Counted from the first letter of the stretch, positions 1 to 11,910 are shown. The stretch is DNA of 64,000 bases from Medakamo hakoo (GCA_026636295.1 CP089453.1:186001-250000); one strand, 5' to 3'. Numbers and translations: made by a program. The notes: generated by a model from the sequence alone, not told the origin.

Positions 1-1
1 C

Positions 2-433
2 CCGCGCCGTGTCGGCCAGGGCAGCGACGGTCGAAAAGAAACCCGGGCCCGCCGACGCGACCAGCAGGTCGCCTGGGCCGACGGGCGGGGTGCTCATCTC
101 CCCGACGGCGGTCGCCGCCACGCCCGCGTGGAAGAGCCGCATGGCCAGGCCCTTCAACGCCAGGCCCTCCCGCCCCACGCCCGCGCAGACGACTCTGCGC
201 GCCGAGGAGATGGCGTCGACGGCGGCCGCCGTGGCCGCTGGGTCGACGGCGGCGAGGGTGGAGGCCAGCTCGCGGACTGCCGTGGAGACGATGGTGTCGT
301 AGGGTGGGGGCGGCGTTGGTGCGGCGGCAGCGGCAACGACGGCCGGCCTTGCCGTGGCCAGGCGAGGAGAGGCGTGGGAGGGTGCGGCGCAACGAGCGGG
401 GGAGGGCACTGCTCCTCGGCTGAAGACGGGCAT
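2..433 (-). CDS. SIS-domain sugar isomerase, 6-phospho-3-hexuloisomerase-like (partial)
   Basis: Read on the minus strand from an ATG at 433, this frame is open to the window edge and gives 144 residues, so the 3' part of the gene lies outside. Residues about 1-45 are Ala/Pro/Ser-rich with few acids, which suggests a plastid or mitochondrial transit peptide. The rest matches the SIS fold of the HxlB/PHI group: a helix starting YDTIVSTAVRELAS, then VCAGVGREGLALKGLAMRL, then GEMSTPPVGPGDLLVASAG with GFFSTV. Family members isomerise phosphorylated sugars, and plants have such a SIS protein of uncertain substrate. The start is divergent from the RNase HII gene with a 226-base gap. The family call is firm. 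The substrate is unknown. Confidence 0.8.
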   Translation of the reverse strand, partial: MPVFSRGAVPSPARCAAPSHASPRLATARPAVVAAAAAPTPPPPYDTIVSTAVRELASTLAAVDPAATAAAVDAISSARRVVCAGVGREGLALKGLAMRLFHAGVAATAVGEMSTPPVGPGDLLVASAGPGFFSTVAALADTAR

Positions 434-659
434 CGCCCACGCGCCACCTGCTCCCCTGGGCATGGCGTGTGCCTGGCGCATGGTTCAGAGGGTCCAGCAG
501 CCTCAACACCGGTCGGCTTGAGGCGTTGCGGGACGCGCGAGAGGCGAACTGGCAAGTGAGGGGGCGCAGTCCCGACCCCCAGACCATCAACAAAAAGCAA
601 AAAAAAAATCGTTCGGGGCGGAGAGGGGGCTCTGCGCGTTTCAACAAACGCCCGCCCTG
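434..659. promoter_or_regulatory. Divergent promoter region, SIS protein / RNase HII
   Basis: 226 bases between two divergent start codons. An A-rich block (AAAAAGCAAAAAAAAAT) lies 50 bases before the RNase HII ATG. No core promoter motif is recognised. Confidence 0.45.
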
Positions 660-1703
660 ATGAATGCTGCCCGTACCTCAGTCCGCCGGTCCGGCCGCCT
701 GGCTGGGCTGGCCGCGGACGTGACCGCTCCAGCGTCGACAACGAAAACGCGCAAGCGCTCGGCCGCGCCGCCAATTGATGCGACGACCACGACCGCCAAG
801 AAACGGCCGCCCACTAAAAAAGCCGCGGCTGGACCCAGCCGGGACATGGAAAGAACGCTGTGGGCGAAGGGATTTGAGCGGGTTGCGGGTGCGTTGACGA
901 GGCGAACGAAAAAAAGAAAAGGCATCTTGCCGCCTTTTCCATCCCCACCCATCCATCCACCGTCCGCCCGCCCGCCCATCCCCGCCCACCCCCATCCACT
1001 CCCCCATCAACAAACAGGCGTGGACGAAGCCGGGCGTGGCCCGCTCGCCGGACCCGTCGTCGCCGCGGCAGTCGTCCTACCCCGTGATTTCGCCCTCCCA
1101 CCCCACCTCGCCCTGGACGACTCGAAGAAAATGGATGCCGAGACGCGCGAAGCCGTCTTTTCCATCCTGACGGACAACGCGTCCGGCGTCTGCTGGGCGG
1201 CGCACGCCGTGCCTGCGACAGAGATCGACCGCATCAACATCCTGCAGGCGACCATGGTCGCGATGGACGCGGCGGTCGAGAAACTCGCGACATCGACGGG
1301 CGCGGAGGCCGGAAAACAGCCGCCGTCGACCTTGCCCTGCCCAGCGAAACACCCGGCAGCGTTCGACGCCGACCACAACGGCGGTGCGGGCCCACCCTCA
1401 TCCGTTGGACCCGCCGACTTTGTGCTCGTCGACGGACCCCGCCTCCCTCCCACCATCGCCGAAACGGGGCGCGCCCGCCCCGTGGTGAAAGGCGACGCCA
1501 AGTGTTCGGCCATCGCGGCCGCGTCCGTCGTCGCCAAAGTCGTCCGGGATCGCCTGATGGAACGCATTGACGCGGCGTGGCCTGTGTACGGCTTTGCGGC
1601 GCACAAGGGTTATGGGACGGCCGGGCACGTGGCGGCGTTGCGGTCGCACGGGCCCTGCCCGCAGCACCGGCGCACGTTTGCGCCGGTGAAAGGGATGGTT
1701 TGA
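660..1703 (+). CDS. Ribonuclease HII (bacterial RnhB type)
   Basis: Exons 660-888 and 1018-1703 give 304 residues. The 129-base intron (donor GTGCGT, acceptor CAAACAG) is stop-free in frame, but removing it joins GFERVAG to VDEAGRGPLAGP, the usual RNase HII start. Acidic catalytic residues are visible: D79 and E80 in the VDEAGRG motif, the Asp of LVDGPR, and the Asp of VVRDRL. KGDAKCSAIAAASVVAK and YGFAAHKGYGT are also typical. The enzyme cuts RNA at ribonucleotides in DNA. This form resembles the single-chain bacterial enzyme more than the eukaryotic H2A subunit. The first 60 residues are rich in Lys, Arg, Ser and Thr and could be a targeting or DNA-binding extension. Organelle targeting is an inference. 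Confidence 0.9.
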   Translation: MNAARTSVRRSGRLAGLAADVTAPASTTKTRKRSAAPPIDATTTTAKKRPPTKKAAAGPSRDMERTLWAKGFERVAGALTRRTKKRKGILPPFPSPPIHPPSARPPIPAHPHPLPHQQTGVDEAGRGPLAGPVVAAAVVLPRDFALPPHLALDDSKKMDAETREAVFSILTDNASGVCWAAHAVPATEIDRINILQATMVAMDAAVEKLATSTGAEAGKQPPSTLPCPAKHPAAFDADHNGGAGPPSSVGPADFVLVDGPRLPPTIAETGRARPVVKGDAKCSAIAAASVVAKVVRDRLMERIDAAWPVYGFAAHKGYGTAGHVAALRSHGPCPQHRRTFAPVKGMV

Positions 1704-1885
1704 AGGGGAGGCGGAGGAGGCGTTGGGGGGGGTTTGAGAGAGGGTTGAGAGTTGTTGTTGGTGTAGGACGGACGGGCGAGGGAGGAGGAACAGAGGAGAG
1801 AGGGGTGAATCACTCCTCTTGGCAACGGCGCCGCGCCGCGGCCGCACTTTCGGGAAACGACAGACGCGCAGCACGCGAAAAAAAA

Positions 1886-4800
1886 ATGCTCACCGTCCGG
1901 TGGGCGACAGCGGGCGGGGAGCCGCCGGCCTCTCAGGGCGTGTGCCTGCCGCCTGACGGTCGCCTGAGCTCGCTGGTGGAAGCTGTGCGGGCCGCGTTTG
2001 CGCCGGCGCTGGACGGCAAAGTGAGTGTGCCGCATTGCTCTGCTCGTCGTGCACGTCGCAGGCGTCGCGAATTGGGGCGCGCGCCCCGCCGTGCATCTCA
2101 TTCTCACACCACCCACACCCTCCTCACTCAACAAACAGAGCTTTACACTGACTGACCTGGCGCGGGACATTGTCAGTGACGAAGACGTCGCGGCCCTGGC
2201 GGCGAGCGTCGCAACCGCGGCGGCGCGCGCTGCTGGCACGTCGAACGCTGGCGCGTCGAGCGCTGGCGGCGTCACGCTGTGGGTGGCCGACGGCCCGGGC
2301 GGCCGCCTTGCCGCTCCGGTCAAGGTGCGTGTGGGGTGAGGGGGCGGGGAAGGGCGTGGGGAGGGGAGAACGGGGCGTTCTCCCCGGTCTGTCGCGAGCG
2401 CCTTTCGCGCCGCGCCGCTCTCATCTCAACCTCTCCCCCCACACCCACCCTCCCTCACCACTCAACAGGAACGTGTCTCCTTCCAGCCGCACCCGCAGAC
2501 CATGACCATGGCGGGTGACTACGAGTACTTCGCCGCGCAAGGCCGTGCGCCTTTCGCCTTTGCCGTCGCGGAACTGGTGGACAACGCCCTGCGCGCGACG
2601 CGGGCCGTGGACGCGGGCCGCGCCTCTCCGTCTCCGTCCACCCGGCGCGCCATCGACATCACGTTTGCGACCGACGCCTCCGGCTCCGCCGGCCTGGTCT
2701 CCGTCTGGGACAACGGCACCGGCATGTCCACGTCTGCTCTGGCCGACTGGGCGGTCATGAACCTGAGCGTGGCGGAGCGCGGCGTGCTGGGGAGTGGCGG
2801 CGGCGGTGGCGACCAGCCGCCTCACCACCACCCTCCGCCGGGCAGCCTGGCCGCCGCCCGCCACTTGACGGGCGATCTGTCCTTTTTCGGCGTGGGCTCC
2901 AAAAACGCGGCTTTTTTCCTGGGGCGGGCCGTGCGCGTGTCCACCAAGCGCGCGGGCGACCGGACCGTCCACGAGCTGGCCATTTCCGCGGACGCGCTCG
3001 ACGCCCGCTACCGGGCCGCGCGCGGGGATGGAGCGGCGGCCGCGCCCACCGCCTCCCCCTCCGCCTCCGCCTCCGCCGGCGAGGGCGTGTACGTGGAAGA
3101 CGTTGTCCACCGTAACCCGGGCGAGGGCGGGCCTGGAGTGCTGGCTCCCTTGCCGGGCGAGGGTGCGTTCACCGACCTCGTCGCACGCTGGGTGGCGGGC
3201 GAAGCACCAGGCGCCGACGCCGCCGCGTCGCCGTCCTTCACCCGCGTCACGGTCGGCAGCCTGAAGCCGGCCGCGCTCGCCGCCCTCGCCGCCGACCGGG
3301 GCGGCCACGGCCTGTGCACGTCCCTGGCCCACATCTACCACTACTACTTACACGGTCCTGCCGGCAAACAGCGCAACGGGAGCGGCGGCGGCGGCGAGGA
3401 CGAGGAGGGCGACGGGTGCGGCGCGCCCCCCCCGCCCAGGCCGCGCATCACCGTCCGCGGCGTGGTCGGCGGGCGCGAGGCCTGGGCCGTCGCCCTGTCC
3501 GACGTGGACGACGACCTGGAGTCCCGGTACTTGGCGTCCGCCGCTGACGAGTTCCGCTTCTCCTTGGCCGTGCCTGGGCGCGGGGACGTGGCGGGCGTGC
3601 TGTGGTACTTCCCGTACGAGGGCGGGCGCGAGACGCTGCCAGACTTGGGCGGTGGCGGCGACCACCACCACCACCGGAGCGGTGGGAGCGGTGGTGGGGC
3701 GGCTGCCGGCGCCGACGCCACTGCCGGCCCGGCCTACCACGACCCCATCTCCACCTTTGACCTGACCCAGCACCACGGCGGCACGGCCGTCGCGACGGGC
3801 ACGCAACACCCCCGCGGCTCGGGCGGCGACGCTGCGGCCGGCGGTGGCGCGGGCACGACCGCAGACCCGGCCGCGGATGAAGCCGACGCGGAAGACGCGG
3901 CCGCCGCCGCTGCCGCCGCCCGCGCCCCCGCCTTTGAAGCGTTCTGGCAGGGCCGCCTCATCCCGGGCGCCCGCATCGACTCGCTGCCTTTCATCGAGGC
4001 CCTGCGCTGCCGGCGGTCGGCCGCCGCGCGGGACGCGCTGCCCGACGCGGTCTTTGCCCGCCTGCGCGGCGCGCTCTTCTTCGGCCCGGACTTCCTCGTC
4101 ACCCGCAACAAGCTCACGTTCCGGGATGATTTGGGCGCGTTGCTGAGCTCTGCGACGCCGGCGGGGGAAGGCCGCGCCGCCGCCGGCGGCGGCCTGGACC
4201 GCCGGTTCCGGGAGTGGTTGGCCGCCTGCCACGCGCGCTTTGACAAGGTCGTGCGCTTCGAGGGGCGCCTGGGCCCGGAAGGCCAGGCGGCTGCGCGGGC
4301 GGCGGCGGGTGAGGAAGGCCTGACCGCGTACGCGTCGTGCACGGACGGCACGGCCGACCGGACGTTTGGCCCCGGCGACGTCGTCCGCCTGGCGGTGAAG
4401 CCGGGCGTGGTTGGGAAGGTGTTGCACTTCACGCTGCCTGGGAGCGTGGGCGAGGGCGAGGCGACGACCGTCGGCGGCGCCGGCGCGCGGGTGTGGGTGC
4501 GCCCCCTGCCGCCCGAAATCTGGGGTCCGGCGTCCGTCCGGTGCGCTCCCTTGCGCCGCCTGGAGCGTGGCGTCTCCGCGGACGAGGCCGCGGAACACGC
4601 GGCGCGCGAGCGCGCGCGCGCGCCGCGCTCGCTGCGCCTGGACCCCGTCCGCCTGGCCGCCGCGGCGCTGCCCCAGGGTTCGGCTCCCCACGGCGCGACG
4701 CAAGCCACCGCGACGACGACGCAAGCCCCCGCCCCTGTCTCCCTGACGGCGGGCGACGCCCTGCCCGAGACGTCCGTCGTCGTGCTGACGGGTGGAGGCG

Positions 4801-7800
4801 CGCGCGCGACCCGGGCGGCGTATGGCGGGGCCGGCGGCCCGCGCGGCGTCCCGCTCGCCGTCCTGCAGCGCCTGTGGTTTCACCCGCCGCCTGTGGTGGT
4901 GGCGGGAGGTGGGGGTGGCGAGGAAGGTCCGACGGCCGTCCCCGCCACGCTGCCCACGCCAGCCGTCCCGGCCGACGACCCGCTGGCCGGCGCCGTCCTC
5001 GTCTCGTCCGTCGACAACCGCCAGCCCGGCCGCGACGGCGCCTTCCGCTTCCAGCGGTTGGGCGGGCGTGGGGGGGCCCTGCGCGCGCCTGGCCGGTACA
5101 CGCTCGAGTACGCGACGTCGCCATCCCCACCCGGCGGCGCCCCCGGCCCGCGCCTGTTGATTCCGCTGTCCGTCGCGCCCGGCCCGGCCGTCGCGCTCGA
5201 CCTCGGCGGCGCGGGCCGCGTCGCCGCCGCCGCCGCCCCTCTCATGCTGGGCGCTCCCCTGTCCGACCTGGACCTCACCTTCCGGGATGACGTGGGCGAG
5301 CGGGCGGCCGCGCCCGCGGGGTTGAGCCCCCAGCACGCGGCGCTGGAGCTGAGCGTGTGTGCTGCCGCGGGCGGCGGGCGCGGGGGACCATCCTCGCCGT
5401 CGCCCGTGCTCCCCGACCTGCTCGTCTCCGTCGCGTCCACGTCAGCCCTGCCGGACGGGTCGGGCCTGCGCCTGCACGGGCTGCGCGTCATTGGCGCGCC
5501 CGGCTGCCGGCGCTTGAGCCTCTTCGCCACCGACGACGCGGCGCGGCAGGGCGGCTCCCTGCCCGGGCCCCCCGCCTCGCCCGAACTTGGCCAGGCCGAG
5601 CCGGGGGTGGAGGGCGGCCCGACCGCGGTGGGTCCGGCGTGCCCCGCGCCCGCCGACGCCGTTCTGACCGTCTCTCTGTCGGGCTGCGCGCCCGCCCTGG
5701 CCGCCGCCGCCGCCCGCCTGCCGCTGCGCCTGCGCCCGGGCCCGCCCGTCGAGGTGGACCTCCTGCCCGGCCACCCGTGGGAGGGCGACCCTGCCGCCGC
5801 CGGCCTCGCCCTCACCCAAGTCGCGCGCGGCACGCCCGCGGCCTCGCCGCTGTGCGTGCCGTCGGGCGGGGAGCTCGCGCCGTTTAGCGTGCGGGCGCTG
5901 GACGCGTGGGGCACGCCGACCTGGCCCGAAGCGGCGAGCGGGGGCGGGGCCGTGACCTCCACCGCGTGCACCGGTCCGCCCGCGCCCCGCCTCGCGTTCG
6001 ACCTGGCCGTGCAGTCGACCGGTTTGACGCCCGGCCGGGCGACGTTTGCGTTTGGACCCGATGGCCTGGCGCGTGTCAGCGGCCTCAAAGCCGTGCGCCC
6101 GCCGGACGACGACGGCGGCGGGCCCGTGCCCGTCACCCTGTCCCTCGTCACCCGCCCGCACGGCGCGGCCGCCGCGACGGCGGTCGAAGCGGCGGGGCCG
6201 CCGCGCGAGCGGAGCTTGCGCTTGGTGGTGGAGCCGTCCCGGACGCCGGCAGCCGTGCGCCTGCTGTGGAATGGGCAGCCCTTGCCGCTGACGGCTGCGG
6301 CAGAGGCCGGCGGCGACGCGTCCGACGGCCCCGTGGCCGCGCTGACCGGCGGCGTGCCGGCCGGCTCGTCCGTCACCGGCCTGGCCCTCGCCCTCGTCGA
6401 CGAGGCGGGTCGCCCCGCCGTCGGCCCCGCCGCCGGCCGCATCCAAGTCTCCTGGCTGCGCGGCCACAAGAAAGTCGACGACCTGGCGGCCGGGCCGGCC
6501 GAGCTGCCCCCCCTGTCCGCGCCGGAAGCCGCGGGCGAGGCCGCCGCGTTTTGGGTGCGCGTCAAGGTGTCGGCGTCGTCGTGCGCCCCCGCCACCGTGC
6601 TGGAAGGCGGCCTGCTGGTCACGGCCGACCCGGGCCCGCCCGTGGCCTGGCAACTGCGCCTGGCGGGCGACGCGCCCGCGGCGGAGGCGGGCGGCGGCGG
6701 CGGCGCCGCGCCGGGCGACGCGGCCGCGGGCGTGCCCTTCCACCTCGAAGTCGAGGCCGTGGACGCCCACCAGAACCGGTGCGGCGCCGCCGGGTTGCCG
6801 GCCCCGCTGCTGACCGTCGACGCGGACGGGGCTTTGGACGCCGACCCGTCGGCCTGGCCGCGGGAGTGGGGCCCGCCGGCCGCCAGGGGCGGGACGGGCG
6901 ACGTGCTGGGCGTGACCGCGACGCTGGGCGGCGCCGCGGGCCGCGTCTCCATCCACGTCTCGTCGTCGCCTCGCGCCGACGCCGGACGCGGCGCTCCGAC
7001 TCTGTCGCCCGACTCCCTGACTCTGACGCTGACCCCGGGCCCGCCCGCCAAGCTGGGCGTGGATGCCCTGCCGCGCGGCGCGGCCGCGTCCGCCGGGCGC
7101 GCGCCCATCCCGCTGCTGCGCGTCCGCGCGCTCGACGCCTACGGCAACTTGTGCGTGGGCGTCACCGGCCCGGAAGTCGCGCTGTTGCCGGGCGCCCTGG
7201 CCGCGGACGGCCGTGGCGGCGCCGCGGCGGTGAGCCTGGCGGGCGGCGGCGCCGCCCGGGCGGCTTTGACGCGGGGCGAAACAACTTTCCGAAGCGTGCA
7301 GGTGGTCGCGGAAGAGGGCGCGGGCGACAGCTCCGGCGGCGGCCCGCCACGCCGCTTTGCCGTGCGGGTCAAGCCGGCCGCGGCTCGCGGCGGGGGCGCC
7401 CTGGGCGCCGAAGCCGGCGAGTGCGTCGTCACTTTGGCGGCGTCTAACGCCGTGACGGGGTTGGTCGTTAACCTTGCGCCTGGAGAGGGCGAGGGCCTGG
7501 ACCTGCAGGCCCTGCCCGCGGGCGCCCAGCCGGCCTTCATCGTGGCCGTCACCACGGCGGACGGCGTGCCTTTGCCCGCCGACGTCGCGCTCGCGGGCCT
7601 GACCCTGCGCGTGACGCCGCCGGATGGGAGTGGTGGGGACGGTGGAGCGGCTGCGGCGGCGGCCGGCCCTCCGCCCGCCCGCCGCCGCGGCCGCGGTGCC
7701 GCTGCCGCCGCCGCCGTCGCCGCCGCCGCTGCACCCACCCGCATCGCCGCCGCCCCGCCCGAACCCGTCCCGGACGCACCCGGCTCTTTTCTATTGCGCC

Positions 7801-10079
7801 TGACGTCCCCGCTCACCACCGCGGGCGCGCACAGCGTGGCCGCCGAGTTTGCTGAAACGCGCGTGCTGGGTGGTGGGGAGGGCGAGGAGGAAGGCGGTGG
7901 TGGCGCGGACGCTGATCCTCCGCCCGCCGCTGCTTCGCCAGCCCTCGTCCGCAGCGTGGCCCTGGCCCTGACGGTTGTACCGGGCGCGCCCGCCGGCGTC
8001 GTCGTCGTCCCGCCAGCGCCAGCCGCGCTGGCTGCATCCGACGGGCCGGACCCAGCCGCCCGCACCCTCCTCCCCGGCGCCGGCGCGCTCCCACCCTTTG
8101 CTCAGCTGGTCGACGCGCACGGCAATGCTGCTCGTGTGGGCGGTGTGCGCTTGCGCGCGGTCTTGGTCGGCCCGGACGACGACGCGGTCGCGGCCGCGGC
8201 CGTGCGGCGCGGCGGCGACGCGCCCGCCTCCCTCCTCGACGGCGGCGTCATCGGCGGCAAGACCGACGGCGACGGCCGCCTCGACCTGAGTGCGTTGGCG
8301 GTCGCTCCCGGAGCTGGGCGGTGCCTGGCGTCCGACGAAAACGCCGCGGCCGCGTCTGCCCCGCTGGCGGCCCGGCTGGCCATTCTGAGCCGTGGCCTGG
8401 GCGGGGAGGGCGGCCCCGCCTGGACCGTCGCGTGGGAGTGTTCCGTGCTTGTCGCGCCGGACGGCGGAAACAACGGTGCTGGCGCCGACTCCCTGCGCGC
8501 CGCGGCTGCTGAACACGCCGCTGCTGTGGACGCCCGGGACGCGCTGGCGGCCAAGATTGCGGACGCGGTGGCCGCTGTGGAAGCGGCCGACAAAGGCGCG
8601 GCTGCGGCCTCGCGTGGCCTCGCGTCGGCGCGCCGGGCCGCCGTCGCCGTGGGCGTCGCCGACCCGCCCACCTCGCCCCGGGCGGCTCGTAAAGCCGCCC
8701 GTGCTGCTGCCGCCGCCGCATCGTCTGCCGCCGCTGCGGACGCGGCCGAACGGGCGGCGGCCGAAGCCGCGGCCGCGGGGCCGGGCGGCCCGCCCCTGCC
8801 CCCCCGGTTCGGCCCGCCCGGCAAGCCGGCCACGGCCGCCATCCAGCGGTGCCTGGACTTGGGCGCGGCCGCGGATGCGGGGGGGCGTGCAGCGCCCGCT
8901 GGCCTGGCGCCCGGCTCGGTCGTGGGCGTCGTGGCGGCCCTGGCGTCCGTCGACGACCCGGACCTCGCGGCCGTGCTGGCCGCCGAGTTCCGGCCGGTGC
9001 TGGGCGTCGTCGTCGTCGCCGACGGCGGCGTGCGGGCCGCCCTGGCCGACGCCTTGGCGGCCGAACAGCTGCCCATGCCGGACGTGCTGGCCCTGACCCA
9101 CGTCCAACCGTTTGTGGGTCCGGCGCCGCAGGCGGCGGCGGCCGCCGGCGGAGGAGAGGCCGGCGCCCGCGGCGGTGACCGCGGCCGACGCGGCCGCGCA
9201 GGCGCCCCCGCCCCGGCCGCCGACCCGTCCACCGCCGTTCCGTACTTCCGCCACGCCGGCGCCCGGGCCAAACGCCTGCTCGCGGACGCGTGCGGCGGCG
9301 GCGCCGACCCGCCGCTCCCCCTCCCCCTGCCGCACGCCCGCGTCCTGCACGCGGCCGGCGCGCGCGCGGCCGCGGCGGCCGGCCGCGGCCCGGGCTGGCC
9401 GCCCGCCCCGCCCGCCGACGCGCCGCCCGGCGTGCCAGGCGCCCGGGACTGGCCGGCCGGCTGCTGCGGGTACGCGGTCAACCTGGTGCGCCCGTCCCGC
9501 GGCGGCGACCGGGCGGGCGTGCTGTGGGCGGTGCTGGGCCAGACCCTGGTGTTTGAGAGCGTGGCGTCCGCGGCGGCGTACCGGGAGGCCGTCGCGGGCC
9601 GCCTGCGGTCGGCGTGCGGCGACATCATCACCCTGGACGGTGGCCGGCTGAGCGCGCGCGGCATCACGGCCGGCGCTTCCTTTGCTGTCGTCCCCGCCGC
9701 GCGCGCGCCCCTGCGGTTTGGTGGCATGCCGCCTGGGGCGCGGGCGGCGGCGGCGGAGCACGGTGGCGAGAGTGGTGGCGGCGGCGGCGGGGAACACAAC
9801 GCGGCCGCCGAAGCCGCGGCCGCCACGGCGGCGGCCCTGGACCGCCTGGCTGCCGCTGCTGCGGCTGCTGCGTCGGCGACTGCCGCGGCTGCCGCCGCCC
9901 GGGCCGACGCCGAGGCAGCCGAACAGCAGTGGCGGGGTGAACTGGACGAGGCGGAAGCGCGGGTGGTGGAGTTGGCGGCGAAGATGGCGGCGGGCGGTGA
10001 GAGTGGGGGCAAGGGCAAGCGCGTCCGGGCGGCGGTTGAAGAGGGTGGTGGGAGTGGCTCGCGGAAACGCCGGGCTTAA
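1886..10079 (+). CDS. SMCHD1/GMI1-like GHKL ATPase with SMC hinge
   Basis: Exons 1886-2020, 2139-2324 and 2469-10079 give 2643 residues. Residues 1-107 look like a ubiquitin-like lead domain, as in SMCHD1. The GHKL ATPase follows: N-box ELVDNAL (E142, N146), WDNGTGM with D188, and FGVGSKNAAFFLG near residue 248. From about 1000 to 2050 there are repeated segments starting PGPP or PGAP and often holding DAYGN or DAHGN, which suggests tandem Ig-like folds. An Ala-rich coil (about 2115-2200) comes before a hinge-like domain (about 2255-2510) that includes DIITLDGGRLSARGI. A second coil and a basic tail ending SRKRRA follow. SMCHD1 silences chromatin in animals, and plant GMI1 and DMS3 act in repair and RNA-directed methylation. 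The architecture is clear. The role here is inferred. Confidence 0.88.
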
Positions 10080-10147
10080 AAACAAAGGGGGGCGTGTGAC
10101 CTTTCCATTTCTTGTTACCTCCCTCCCTCCCCCCCTTTTTTCTTCAT

Positions 10148-11618
10148 TCAACGTCGGACGACGTTGAACATGACGCCGCTGGCCACGCCCGCGTCGGCCA
10201 AGCTCTGCTCGCCGGCCACATCCAGCTCCAAGGCGGGACTGCCCGGCACAGGCGGCGAGACCAGGCGGTGGCCGGGCAGCGCGGCCGGCCCGCCGGGGAG
10301 GAGAGACGCGACCCACGCGCCGACGGCCGAGGCCGCGTCGGTGCCGCGGAAGCGGCGGGAGGCGCGGGAGCCGTCGGGCAAGCGGGTAGCGATGGTGAGG
10401 GTGCCGGGCTCACCCGCCGCGGGCTCGTCCGGGAGGGCGGCGGGCGGCATGGTCGTGGAGGCGGGCGGTGGCGCGGCCGCGGCCGGCGCGTCGGCCCCGC
10501 CCAGGCGCCGGCCGGCCCCCCCAAAGGCAGGGGCGGCAGCGGGCGCGGCAGCACCCGCCGCCGACCCGCCAAAGTTGCGGCGGTCGGCCGCGTCGGCTTC
10601 CGCCAAAGACGCCGCGATGGCGGCAGCGAGCTCAGGGTCGTCTTCGCCGCCGGCGCCGGCGCCGCGCCCACCACCACCTAGCGAGGCGGCAATGGCGGCG
10701 GCGAGGTCCGCGTCCTCACCGCCCGCCGCGGGGCGGGGCGGCGGCGGGGGCGCGCCCCCGTTCCCGCCCGCGTACCGGGCCGCCGACGCAAACAGGGAGT
10801 CGACGATGGAGGAGCCGCCCGCGGCCGGCCCGCCGCCGCCGCCGCCTTTCGCGGCCGCGGCGCGCGCGTCGGCCGGCGACCACCACTTCCCCCGCCCGCC
10901 GCCGGGCGCGATGTCCGCCATGGTCCGAATCCCTCCTCCGCCCGCGGGGGCGGGCGGGCGGCGCGCCGGCAGCCGGCCCGTGATGGCGTACACGTCGGGC
11001 GTGGACGCCAGGTGCGCTTCCAGCTCGGACGGCGACAGGGGCCGCGGCCCCCCCGCCATCGAGTTCAAATCCCAAAACTGGCCGTCCAGCTTGCGCACCG
11101 CCCACCAGTGCTCGGCCCGGTTGCACACGTACGCGTCGTGCGAGGCGGGGGCGGCCCGAATGCCTTCGGCCCCCGCCCGCCGCATGTTGACGGCGCCCAG
11201 GGACAGGCGGTTGAGCGCGCGTTCGAGGACCTGGAGCGAAAACATGCCGCCCGCGACCGCGTTGGAGAACTCGCCGCTGGGTTTGGCGCCCGCGGCGCTC
11301 AGCAGCCTCGCTTCTTCGGCGTCCAGGCCCGCGGCGATGGTGGCCAAGTCGTCCTCCGAAAAGTGGGGGCCCTGGAGGAGCGTGTTGAGGCAGTGGACGC
11401 CGCAGTAGGCGGCGACCTGGGATGGGAGGTGGGGAGGTGGGGGGCGTGGAGGTTCGGAGCACGGGAGAGACAGCGGGCCATGCGTTTCTTTGTCACTGTC
11501 GCCGCGCACGCGGGGGCAGCCTTGCCCGTCGCTCTCGCCTTCGTCTTCACTCCACGCTGAGAGGCGTCGCCCACTCACCCACACGCACCTGCGGCTCGTG
11601 GTAGATGGGCGTGCCCAT
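10148..11618 (-). CDS. Ataxin-3-like deubiquitinase (Josephin, UIMs, UBX-like end)
   Basis: Exons 11618-11589 and 11416-10148 on the minus strand give 432 residues. The first exon codes only MGTPIYHEPQ. Joined to VAAYCGVHCLNTLLQG it rebuilds the Josephin start with Q10 and catalytic C15. The catalytic His lies in AEHWWAVRK and the Asn in FWDLNS. Two ubiquitin-interacting motifs follow (DADLAAAIAASL and DPELAAAIAASL). The last 85 residues look like a UBX fold ending GVMFNVVRR, which would bind p97/CDC48. There is no polyglutamine. It should trim ubiquitin chains in protein quality control. The 3' end is 68 bases from the SMCHD1-like gene, and the start is divergent from the acyl-activating enzyme. 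Confidence 0.9.
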
Positions 11619-11910
11619 GGCTGTTGTGCGGTGGCTGCTGCGCTGGTCGATGGAGCGCGCGCCTGCGGAAAGCACACGCAGACGGGCGCCGAGTTTGGAG
11701 GGGGATGTGGCGGCGTGCGCAGCGCGCGCCGTGAGGATGCAGAGGGATGCGCAGACGCCTGGGGCGGTGCGTGCGTCAAAGAGTGGGTAGGGCGCCTCGC
11801 CGTCAGAGCCCCCAAACAAAAGGAACGTATGTCGCACTGGGAGACGTGCCTCGCCACTCCGCCCTTCTCCCCTCAGGTGAAGGGGGCATTGGTGCAAAAA
11901 AAAAAAAAGA

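Noticed and set aside
3348-10316. Very long antisense open frames (640-840 codons) across the SMCHD1-like gene
   Set aside because: They follow from GC-rich codon use on the other strand, are Arg/Gly/Pro-rich and match no family, while the plus strand has clear domains.
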